From Verrucomicrobiota bacterium (GTDB taxonomy: Bacteria; Verrucomicrobiota; Verrucomicrobiia; Limisphaerales; JAGWYX01), in NCBI GenBank assembly GCA_018969165.1, contig JAGWYX010000368.1, positions 1 through 5,106 of the forward strand: DNA of 5,106 bases, given 5' to 3'. The position numbers and the translations under genes were made by a program. This document shows positions 1 to 5,004 of the stretch, in pieces; position 1 is the stretch's first letter, and each line of letters opens with the position of its first letter. The notes beneath the pieces were generated by a model. The model ran no database searches and was not told the DNA's origin. It saw nothing but the letters and a program-made list of their open reading frames with translations.

Positions 1-57
1 TAAGCTCAACTCTCCCAAAGGCGGGAAAGTTCGCACTCCTCACGGAAATCTCCCGAT

Positions 58-69
58 TTATCATGATAA
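58..69. promoter_or_regulatory. 12-bp perfect palindrome upstream of the prepilin-like gene
   Basis: TTATCATGATAA is a perfect 12-bp palindrome in an AT-rich patch about 80 bp before the ATG chosen for the prepilin-like gene. It could be an operator. Alternatively its right half (GATAAT, 65-70) could be a -10 box, but I see no matching -35 hexamer upstream. The role is inferred from position and symmetry only. Nothing else recognisable is present in 1-102. Confidence 0.25.
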
Positions 70-150
70 TTTTCTCCCAGAATATCGTGAACCGGAACAA
101 GATTGACTGCCGTCGTTAACGGCTTTACTCTCGTTTCAAAGCGTTTCCCA

Positions 151-975
151 ATGAGAGCGAGGTGCCTTGGTAAGGAGCGGCTACGAGGCCGAGGCGGGCC
201 GGAGGCCGGGTTCACCTTGTTCGAGTTGTCGGTGGCCGTCGCGATTTTGGCGATATTGGCGGCGCTGCTGATGGCGGCCTTGTCTGGGGCGATGCGCAGG
301 GCGCGCGACCTGCAATGCCGCTCTCATCTCCAGCAACATGGGGTGGCCATCCTCAGCTTCGTTGGGGAGAACAGTGCCTACCCAGCCGTGATGGACAATG
401 GGACCGTGGCTGGTGACCGCAGCGTGTTCCCGGCTTTAGCAAGAGTCCTCGGACCCGCCCCAAAACCAGACGATTACCGGAAGGCCGGGTTCCGCTCGGT
501 CTGGACTTGTCCGGCGGGCCTGCGGCAGCATCGTCCCAGCGACTATCCGAAAACTGGAGGCATTCCGGGCTCGCAGTACGGTTACAATTGGTGGGGGTTG
601 GGGCGAAGAGCCCCTGGTTCGGCCCCGCTCGGCCTGGGCGGCACGCAATTCAACGAGCAAGGTTGGGTGGTGACGCCACCGGTAGCCGAGTCCATGGTGG
701 TATCCCCCAGCCGAATGATCTGCATGGGTGACGACGTCAACGGTTGGAACGGGGTATTTCGTGATGCGATGGCCACGGCCGACCGGACACCGGCTAGGGA
801 TTTCCATGGAAGCACCGAGCGGGTGAAAACGCGCCACGCCGGTAAGTTGAACATTCTGTCCTGCGATGGCCACGTGGACGCCTTGCCGTTGGGGCTTTTG
901 TTTTCGGACACGACTGACGAGGGGCTGAGCCTGTGGAACCGGGACCATCAGCCGCACCGGGAACGGCTACGGTAG
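151..975 (+). CDS. Prepilin-like protein with N-terminal methylation motif and H-X9-DG motif
   Basis: A 274-residue protein of the type IV pilin / type II secretion pseudopilin class, processed at the inner membrane by a prepilin peptidase. The leader is basic and ends in Gly20. The mature end reads FTLFE, with the conserved Glu at mature position 5, followed by a hydrophobic helix at about residues 21-45. The C-terminal domain has VWTCP (118-121), YGYNWWGLG (143-151), a PSRMICMGDD segment (186-195), and H229 followed nine residues later by D239-G240, the H-X9-DG signature of this processing-associated family. The tail has WNRDHQPH. Such proteins are heavily duplicated in Planctomycetota and Verrucomicrobiota, and the individual substrates are unknown. 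I chose ATG 151 because it gives a short leader. A TTG at 103 would add 16 residues. Neither start has a clear ribosome binding site. No other pilus or secretion gene is nearby, so it is an orphan here. Confidence 0.85.
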   Translation: MRARCLGKERLRGRGGPEAGFTLFELSVAVAILAILAALLMAALSGAMRRARDLQCRSHLQQHGVAILSFVGENSAYPAVMDNGTVAGDRSVFPALARVLGPAPKPDDYRKAGFRSVWTCPAGLRQHRPSDYPKTGGIPGSQYGYNWWGLGRRAPGSAPLGLGGTQFNEQGWVVTPPVAESMVVSPSRMICMGDDVNGWNGVFRDAMATADRTPARDFHGSTERVKTRHAGKLNILSCDGHVDALPLGLLFSDTTDEGLSLWNRDHQPHRERLR

Positions 976-1098
976 ATGAAGACAGGTTGCGCTCCAGCAT
1001 TTCCTTCCCTCGTGGCGTCGAATGGTAATGGTGACGAGGAACAGAGAGGTGAACGTAAATTCTGGCCGCGATCAATCAGTCGGCCCTGCGTTCGAAAC

Positions 1099-1617
1099 AT
1101 GACCGCTTGCACCTGCTTTGTGTGGGTTTGGCTGATCGGCCTTTGGCTGGCGACAGCCAAGGCCGCTGCGCCGGAACCGTTCCGGGTCGTGTTCGTTGAC
1201 GATGCGTGTGCCGCGAGATTCGGTGGATTTCCGTTGCCACGGAACGTGCTCGCTGCGGGGATTGAGGCAATTGCCGCGCAAAAGCCTCGTGGCATCGTTC
1301 TCAAGATGTTCATTGATCAGCCGAAAGAGAGCCGCGCTGACGAAGCCTTGGCCGTGGCGCTGACGAAGACGCCTGTGGTACTTGAGGCAAGGATCGATGA
1401 CACCGAACCCAGGCCTAACCCGATGCCAGAAAGGTTCTACGCTCCTGGTCTGCCCCTTGGTGCGGAGGTGGCGGTTTCCGGCGAGAGCGGATGGCTTCCC
1501 CTGGCATTGCTTTCGAGCAAAGCTCACGACATCGGCTTCGTCGACGTGGTCTCACCGATGTCGGTTCCCCTGGTGGAACGGTATCGGGGTCGATTCGTCA
1601 AATCGCTTGACCTTTGA
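1099..1617 (+). CDS. CHASE2-like secreted sensor protein, N-terminal part, ended by an in-frame TGA
   Basis: These 172 residues start with a signal peptide (hydrophobic VWVWLIGLWLATA at about 8-20, probable cleavage near the AKAAA stretch), so the product should be exported. It continues into the first two thirds of a CHASE2-like domain: VVFVDDACAARFGGFPLPR (30-48) matches the family's IDD-S-A-lG-wPwpR opening, followed by a hydrophobic strand ending in MFIDQ (70-74), an EALAVAL helix, and GFVDVV (146-151). CHASE2 is an extracytoplasmic sensory domain usually joined to membrane helices and a kinase, cyclase or phosphodiesterase; none is seen here. The frame stays open upstream to ATG 976, directly after the prepilin stop codon, but ATG 1099 puts the signal peptide at the N-terminus and is preferred. 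There is no good ribosome binding site. The frame stops at TGA 1615-1617, inside the SL-LALEL-LG helix, and continues open beyond it. Confidence 0.7.
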   Translation: MTACTCFVWVWLIGLWLATAKAAAPEPFRVVFVDDACAARFGGFPLPRNVLAAGIEAIAAQKPRGIVLKMFIDQPKESRADEALAVALTKTPVVLEARIDDTEPRPNPMPERFYAPGLPLGAEVAVSGESGWLPLALLSSKAHDIGFVDVVSPMSVPLVERYRGRFVKSLDL

Positions 1618-1941
1618 GCCTTGGAACTGGCGCTGGGCAGCAAGGCGACCATTCACGATCAGGAACTCCGCATCGGAAACCACGTGATCACTTTGGATCG
1701 GCGCCTGCAGATCGCAACCCGATTTCCGAGTCGCGATGACTTGGAATACATCGGCTTTGATGCGCTTTTAGACGGAAAGCTCGATGCGAAGACGTTTCAC
1801 GACAAGGTCGTGATTTTGGGGTACGATGGGAATCGAATGCAAAAGCTGCCGACACCGATGGGCGAGATCAAGGCTCACCGGCTTTTTTGTTATGGTCTCT
1901 TCGATTTGTACCGCCGCATGACAAGCTCACGGAAGCGGTGA
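1618..1941 (+). pseudogene. C-terminal remainder of the CHASE2-like protein after the in-frame stop
   Basis: This is the same reading frame as the upstream part. The 107 codons after TGA 1615-1617 complete the CHASE2-like fold: ALELALGSK finishes the helix begun by VKSLDL. Then come IATRFPS (a family-like strand), YIGFDALLDGKLDA (the y--v-dvl-G segment), KVVILGYDG (the k-VlIG segment) and TPMGEIKAHRLFCYGLFDLYRR (the tP-G---AH close). A TTG at 1621 is the first possible start but would begin in mid-helix with no ribosome binding site, so independent translation is unlikely. The simplest reading is a nonsense mutation in a once 280-residue gene, for example CGA to TGA; a sequencing error would look the same. 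TGA also ends both genes on the other strand, so code reassignment is unlikely. The protein ends soon after the domain, with none of the usual following membrane helices. Confidence 0.65.
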
Positions 1942-1962
1942 GGAGCTTGACCACCGCCTTTT
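1933..1962 (+). terminator. Probable intrinsic terminator of the CHASE2-like gene
   Basis: A 6-bp stem, GCGGTG (1935-1940) with CACCGC (1952-1957), encloses an 11-nt loop and is followed by CTTTT (1958-1962). The stem overlaps the TGA stop at 1939-1941. The T run is short, so strength is uncertain, but position and orientation fit the end of the left-hand transcription unit. Confidence 0.45.
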
Positions 1963-1992
1963 ACGTTCCAACCCTGCTTCGTAAGTCGTGAG

Positions 1993-2017
1993 GGCAACGG
2001 TTCGCGAGAACGTTGCC
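1993..2017. repeat. Strong hairpin with GCGA tetraloop
   Basis: GGCAAC (1993-1998) pairs with GTTGCC (2012-2017), and GTTC (2000-2003) pairs with GAAC (2008-2011). One bulged G (1999) interrupts the stem, and the closing loop GCGA (2004-2007) is of the GNRA type. That makes 10 bp in total. No T run follows on either strand, so it is not a standard terminator. It lies just left of the direct repeats and the tRNA fragment and may belong to the end of a mobile element, or be a recombinase or regulator binding site. Its function is unknown. Confidence 0.5.
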
Positions 2018-2019
2018 GT

Positions 2020-2059
2020 ATGCAACAGAATGCAACATCAAAAGTGCGTTTTGGTGCGT
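2020..2059. repeat. Two pairs of short direct repeats phased at 10 bp (possible recombinase arm sites)
   Basis: ATGCAACA occurs at 2020-2027 and again at 2030-2037. GTGCGT occurs at 2044-2049 and again at 2054-2059. Both pairs repeat at exactly 10 bp, one helical turn, and a partial copy (AATGCAA) lies at 2089-2095. They sit about 105-145 bp left of the tRNA fragment. Arm-type sites of tyrosine recombinases, such as the P' arm of phage lambda, are often short direct repeats with about one-turn spacing at this kind of distance from the core. The arm-site reading is inference; the repeats themselves are plain in the sequence. Confidence 0.4.
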
Positions 2060-2157
2060 GATTACGACCTTTTGAGTGGCCTTCGCCGAATGCAATTACA
2101 GCCTTTGTTTATGCTCTCTTCGCGCAAGTTTATGTCGTCGTCGCGAAAGGGCCATTT

Positions 2158-2206
2158 CGGTTTTGTAAACCGTCGGTCGTCGGTTCAAATCCGACAACTG
2201 GCTCCA
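2158..2206 (+). tRNA. 3' half of a tRNA-Thr (TGT), probable attachment-site remnant
   Basis: The anticodon loop TTTGTAA (2162-2168) carries anticodon TGT (2164-2166) and is closed by 4 bp, CGGT (2158-2161) with ACCG (2169-2172). A 5-nt variable loop (2174-2178) leads to a perfect T arm, GTCGG / TTCAAAT / CCGAC (2179-2195), then the acceptor 3' strand AACTGGC (2196-2202), discriminator T and encoded CCA (2204-2206). The expected 5' half is missing: 2131-2157 has no D arm, no GCCAGTT acceptor strand occurs in 1942-2157, and position 27 (T2157) no longer pairs with T2173. Similarity therefore begins inside the anticodon stem. It cannot be a working tRNA. A tRNA 3' fragment of this kind is the usual scar at the far end of an element integrated by a tyrosine recombinase. 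Confidence 0.8.
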
Positions 2207-2278
2207 TTCCTAACTGTGAGTGCAGTCACGCTTTAGGGGTCAGCAGGTCCGCCACGGACTCCAAAACCGACACCAATT
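2207..2278. other. Spacer between the tRNA fragment and the transaldolase stop
   Basis: No gene is seen. The only structure is a weak hairpin, GTCCG (2247-2251) with CGGAC (2255-2259), with no T run on either strand, so no convincing terminator for the leftward transaldolase transcript is visible. If the attachment-site reading is correct, this is the first stretch of ancestral chromosome right of the integrated element. Confidence 0.4.
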
Positions 2279-3277
2279 TCAGAGTCGTTCGGCGATCAGT
2301 TTCTCCAGTTTGACCATGTCGGCGGCGAACGTGCGGATGCCCTCGGCAGTCTTCTCGGTCGCCATCGCGTCGTCGTTGAGCAGGTAGCGGAACTTTTTCT
2401 CGTCGAGTTCGACGCGGGCGAGGTCGCTGCGGGCGGCCAACTCCGGGCTGAGCTTGCGCTCGAGCGGAGTCTGGGTTTTCTGCAATTCATCGAGCAGGTG
2501 CGGGCTGATGGTCAGCAAATCGCACCCGGCCAGTTCGCGGATTTCACCGGCATTGCGGAAACTGGCGCCCATGACCTCGGTCGAGTAACCGAATTTCTTG
2601 TAGTAGGCATAAATGGCGCGGACCGAGAGGACGCCCGGATCCTCGGCGGGAGGATAGTCCTTGCCCGTCCTGGCCTTGTGCCAGTCGAGGATGCGCCCGA
2701 CAAACGGGGAAATCAGCCGGGCGCCGGCCTCGGCGCAAATCACCGCCTGCGGCAGCGAGAACAGCAAGGTCATGTTGCAGTTGATTTTCTCCTTTTGCAG
2801 CACCGCCGCCGCTCGCGCCCCTTCCCAGGTCGAGGCGATCTTGATCAGTATCCGCTCACGCGGGGTGCCGTGCTGCTCGTAAAGGGCGATGAGTTTGCGC
2901 GCCTTCTCGAGGGTGCCCTCGACATCAAACGAGAGCCGGGCGTCGGTCTCGGTCGAGACGCGGCCGGGAATGATTTTCAGGATTTCAAGCCCGAAGAGCA
3001 CCAGTAGGTCGTCCACGATCTCCCGGATCAGCGCGGGGCCAGTGAGGTTGGACTTTTTGTTTTCGGCGACCGCTTTCTCGACCACGTATTTGTAATCGGA
3101 CATTTGGGCGGCCTTGAGAATCAGCGTCGGGTTGGTCGTGGCGTCCGAGGGCGCGTATTGGCGGAAGGCGGCGAAATCGCCGGTGTCGGCGACGACCTTG
3201 GTGAAGCGGCGGAGTTGCTCGAGTTGGTTGGGTTGCAGGTCGGCGTGGGAGGATTTGGCAGGGGTGAGTTCAGGCAT
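2279..3277 (-). CDS. tal: Transaldolase (TalB type)
   Basis: A 332-residue cytosolic enzyme of the non-oxidative pentose phosphate pathway. It moves a dihydroxyacetone unit from sedoheptulose 7-phosphate to glyceraldehyde 3-phosphate, giving erythrose 4-phosphate and fructose 6-phosphate. Length and motifs fit the long TalB class. DTGDF (D31), SDATTNPTL (N49) and GLEIL (E98) precede the Schiff-base lysine K146 in ILIKIASTWEG. T170 in NCNMTLLFS, then S190, F192 and R195 in SPFVGRI (phosphate side), complete the site. All match E. coli TalB positions with an offset of 14 (K132, T156, S176, F178, R181), reflecting a slightly longer N-terminus. TGVLS/ISPHLL-type C-terminal segments are also present (TISPHLLDEL). 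It starts 18 bp after the upstream gene's stop and is probably co-transcribed with it. No strong ribosome binding site is visible before ATG 3277. It ends in TGA. Confidence 0.96.
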   Translation of the reverse strand: MPELTPAKSSHADLQPNQLEQLRRFTKVVADTGDFAAFRQYAPSDATTNPTLILKAAQMSDYKYVVEKAVAENKKSNLTGPALIREIVDDLLVLFGLEILKIIPGRVSTETDARLSFDVEGTLEKARKLIALYEQHGTPRERILIKIASTWEGARAAAVLQKEKINCNMTLLFSLPQAVICAEAGARLISPFVGRILDWHKARTGKDYPPAEDPGVLSVRAIYAYYKKFGYSTEVMGASFRNAGEIRELAGCDLLTISPHLLDELQKTQTPLERKLSPELAARSDLARVELDEKKFRYLLNDDAMATEKTAEGIRTFAADMVKLEKLIAERL

Positions 3278-3295
3278 AAGCGAGGGGGGTTAAGA

Positions 3296-4582
3296 TCATT
3301 GGCTGGCAGGGGGCGTAGGTGGAGATTGTTCGAGCGCTTCCTGGAGCGCCGGCGGCACCGGCGGGCTCTGCGTTTGCGTATTCTGGTTGGTGGCCGATTG
3401 CTGCTGGAAACGCTGATAGGCCTCGTCCCCGAGAAGCTTCTGCATGGACTTGGCCAAATCCTGCTGGACGAGCTCGAGGGCGCCGGCCCGTTCCTCGTCG
3501 GTCAAGGTGTCGTCATCGAGGATTCGCTGGCGCTCGGTGGCGGTGAGTTGCTGGAGCTGGTAGAGCGGCATCACCTTGTCTGGCGGGGCGCCGGCCTGAT
3601 TGGCGGTGGCCACGGCGGCGCGGTAAACGGGGTCTTGGTTCAACTGGAAGAGTTGGTACTGATCCGGACCGAGGGCCTGTTTGACGGCGTCGTCCCGCTG
3701 CTGCTCCAGATCCCGACGGCGCTGGGCGGCAGCCGGATCATCGCCGCTGGCCAGATCAATCTGCGCATCCAGGCCGTCACGGGCGCGGAACAGGCCGCGG
3801 AACTCGTCCGGAGTCACGTTCATGCCGCGCAATTCGGCGCGCAGGTGGCTGGCCGTGCTCGAGTAGCGCAGCAGGTATTCTTCAAGCTGATCGGGGGTCA
3901 GGACTTTAGCCAGTTCGCCGCGGGTCTGCTGGCGGAGACGCGCCAGTTCGGCCGGGTCGGTGGGTTTGCCGGCTTTGGCTTGGGCGGCCAGGTAATCGCG
4001 CATCCGTTGTTGGGCGCGGCGATTGATAGCCTGGACCGCCTGCTTGGCGTCGGGCGAGAGCGCTCCCAGGACCGGGCCGGAGAGTGAGACGCCGGCGCTG
4101 GCGGAGCCATCCCCATTGCTGCCGGAGGTTTCCCAGCCCGGCCCCAGCAGTCGCGTCAGCAGCGCGCGGCGCTCCGTCTCCAGCGCCTGTACCTTGTCCG
4201 CGGCGGCCTGGACCACGGCGGGATCGGGTTCCGAGCGCCACCATTGTTGATCCGGCAAGACAACTTCGGTCGCGCGACGCTTGGCAAAAATCTGGTTGAC
4301 GTCCGCCACGATGATATCGCGGATGGTCGGCTCCGGACAGCCGATTCGGCGCAGGTTGGCGATGTAGGTTGGGTAATCGGGTGATTCGACCTCCGCCCAG
4401 GTGAAGAACTGTCGGCGCACGACCACCTGGGTTTTGGTCGGGACGTTGGTCCCGCGCGGGCGCGCCTTGGGCGGCAGGAGCGCCACCCCGTGCGGGCCCG
4501 GATACGTCGCGACGAAGCACAGCACGGCGCCCAGGGCGAGGTTAACTCCCAGCGAGAGCAGGAGAATGACGCGCAGACGCAT
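3296..4582 (-). CDS. Membrane-anchored protein of unknown function, VES-DY/IGCPE block
   Basis: A 428-residue protein I cannot assign a function. One hydrophobic segment (about residues 4-26) with basic residues before it suggests an uncleaved anchor and an exported body. A compact block at about 60-100 reads FTWAEVESPDYPTYIANL, then RRIGCPEPTIRDIIVADVN, and I recall this block from other verrucomicrobial proteins. The rest is helical, Gln- and Ala-rich and charged. A short motif recurs: LTPDQLEEYLLRY (228-240), LGPDQYQLFQLNQ (304-316) and LGDEAYQRFQQQ (384-395), with LGPGW at 146-150. The tail from about 397 is Pro/Gln/Ser-rich and probably disordered. ATG 4582 is chosen because it puts the anchor at the N-terminus and has GAGG four bases upstream; an upstream ATG at 4711 would add 43 residues without clear features. 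The LTPDQ-like helices loosely recall Spy/CpxP chaperones, but this is not established. It is first in a probable two-gene unit with the transaldolase. Confidence 0.8.
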   Translation of the reverse strand: MRLRVILLLSLGVNLALGAVLCFVATYPGPHGVALLPPKARPRGTNVPTKTQVVVRRQFFTWAEVESPDYPTYIANLRRIGCPEPTIRDIIVADVNQIFAKRRATEVVLPDQQWWRSEPDPAVVQAAADKVQALETERRALLTRLLGPGWETSGSNGDGSASAGVSLSGPVLGALSPDAKQAVQAINRRAQQRMRDYLAAQAKAGKPTDPAELARLRQQTRGELAKVLTPDQLEEYLLRYSSTASHLRAELRGMNVTPDEFRGLFRARDGLDAQIDLASGDDPAAAQRRRDLEQQRDDAVKQALGPDQYQLFQLNQDPVYRAAVATANQAGAPPDKVMPLYQLQQLTATERQRILDDDTLTDEERAGALELVQQDLAKSMQKLLGDEAYQRFQQQSATNQNTQTQSPPVPPALQEALEQSPPTPPASQ

Positions 4583-4723
4583 GCCTCTATTTTCCCGCAA
4601 GGGCCGGAATTCGGCAAATGAAAATCCAGGCAGCGGAAAGCACTCGACCTGGCCGCAACTTGGTCCGAACGCACGCGCGAGCGGCGCCAGCCTTTCTGTC
4701 ACCCTTCCCATACACCGGTCCCC
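4583..4723. other. Upstream region of the 428-residue protein gene
   Basis: This stretch should hold the leftward promoter. I see the GAGG ribosome binding site at 4584-4587 (minus strand) but no convincing -35/-10 pair. The frame of the downstream gene stays open through it, so a longer N-terminus cannot be excluded, though the predicted anchor argues against it. Confidence 0.4.
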
Positions 4724-4774
4724 GGTAGGGCCGAGCTGCCGCTCGGCCCGGCGGCGCGGCAGCGCCGCCCTACC
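4724..4774. repeat. 51-bp palindromic element able to form a three-way junction
   Basis: The outer stem GGTAG (4724-4728) pairs with CTACC (4770-4774). Inside are two adjacent perfect hairpins: GGCCGAGC (4729-4736) with GCTCGGCC (4741-4748), loop TGCC; and GGCGGCGC (4750-4757) with GCGCCGCC (4762-4769), loop GGCA. Only C4749 is left unpaired between them. This nearly complete pairing is typical of REP/BIME-like dispersed repeats. I recall closely similar elements in verrucomicrobial genomes, but copy number here cannot be seen. There is no T run, so it is not a simple terminator. Confidence 0.8.
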
Positions 4775-4827
4775 AGGTTCATGGGCCGTGAGCGGGTCCG
4801 AATGGAACCAGAGCCTTTCCAGGAACC

Positions 4828-4894
4828 GGACCGCGGGTTGTCCTCAATCCGCAGCGGCTTGGCACGCGCTGCGGCTTGGGACAAGCCGCGGTCC
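4828..4894. repeat. 67-bp imperfect long hairpin repeat
   Basis: GGACCGCGG (4828-4836) pairs perfectly with CCGCGGTCC (4886-4894). After a G.G mismatch (4837/4885), TTGTCC (4838-4843) pairs with GGACAA (4879-4884). CAA (4845-4847) can pair with TTG (4876-4878), and CCGCAGCG (4849-4856) pairs with CGCTGCGG (4867-4874) around a 10-nt loop. About 26 bp form in total. Symmetry, GC content and position beside the other palindromes mark it as a dispersed repeat unit rather than a gene. Confidence 0.8.
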
Positions 4895-4907
4895 AATCAC
4901 GTGCTGG

Positions 4908-4955
4908 TTCACGGTCTCGACGCATGCCCCATCACCAAGGGAGGCTCTCCGTGAA
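4908..4955. repeat. Minor inverted repeat with 7-bp arms
   Basis: TTCACGG (4908-4914) is the exact reverse complement of CCGTGAA (4949-4955), with a 34-nt spacer. Alone it could be chance, but it lies exactly between two much stronger palindromes and may be another unit of the same repeat cluster. Confidence 0.35.
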
Positions 4956-5004
4956 ACAGGTAGCAGCGGACGTACTGACCAGACCCTGGGATAGAATACA
5001 GTTT

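Noticed and set aside
436..957. 173-codon open frame on - opposite the prepilin-like gene
   Set aside because: It is antisense to a gene with a clear prepilin motif and H-X9-DG motif, and has no features of its own.
2131..2206. A complete or intron-split tRNA-Thr
   Set aside because: No D arm or 5' acceptor strand is found upstream. The fragment begins within the 5' strand of the anticodon stem, which does not fit an anticodon-loop intron.
1988..2236. 82-codon open frame on + after the CHASE2-like gene
   Set aside because: It runs through the hairpin, the direct repeats and the tRNA fragment, has no recognisable protein features, and starts at a GTG without a ribosome binding site.
2246..2260. 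Terminator for the transaldolase transcript
   Set aside because: The stem is only 5 bp plus one wobble on the + strand, and no T run follows on the minus strand.
2236..2280. Resemblance of CTCCAAAACCG to a tRNA-Trp anticodon arm
   Set aside because: The stem has mismatches at both ends, and no D arm, T arm or acceptor strand is present at the right distances, so it is probably chance.
2498..3007. 169-codon open frame on + inside the transaldolase
   Set aside because: It is antisense to a clearly recognised enzyme with all catalytic motifs, and has no domain of its own.
3104..4087. 327-codon open frame on + opposite the transaldolase and the 428-residue protein
   Set aside because: Its composition (Gly, Leu, Val, Arg-rich low complexity) is what the antisense of a GC-rich gene gives. 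The minus-strand genes it overlaps are well supported.
4401..4994. 197-codon open frame on + across the 428-residue protein start and the palindromes
   Set aside because: It crosses the anchored protein's 5' end and several inverted repeats, and its translation shows no protein-like pattern.
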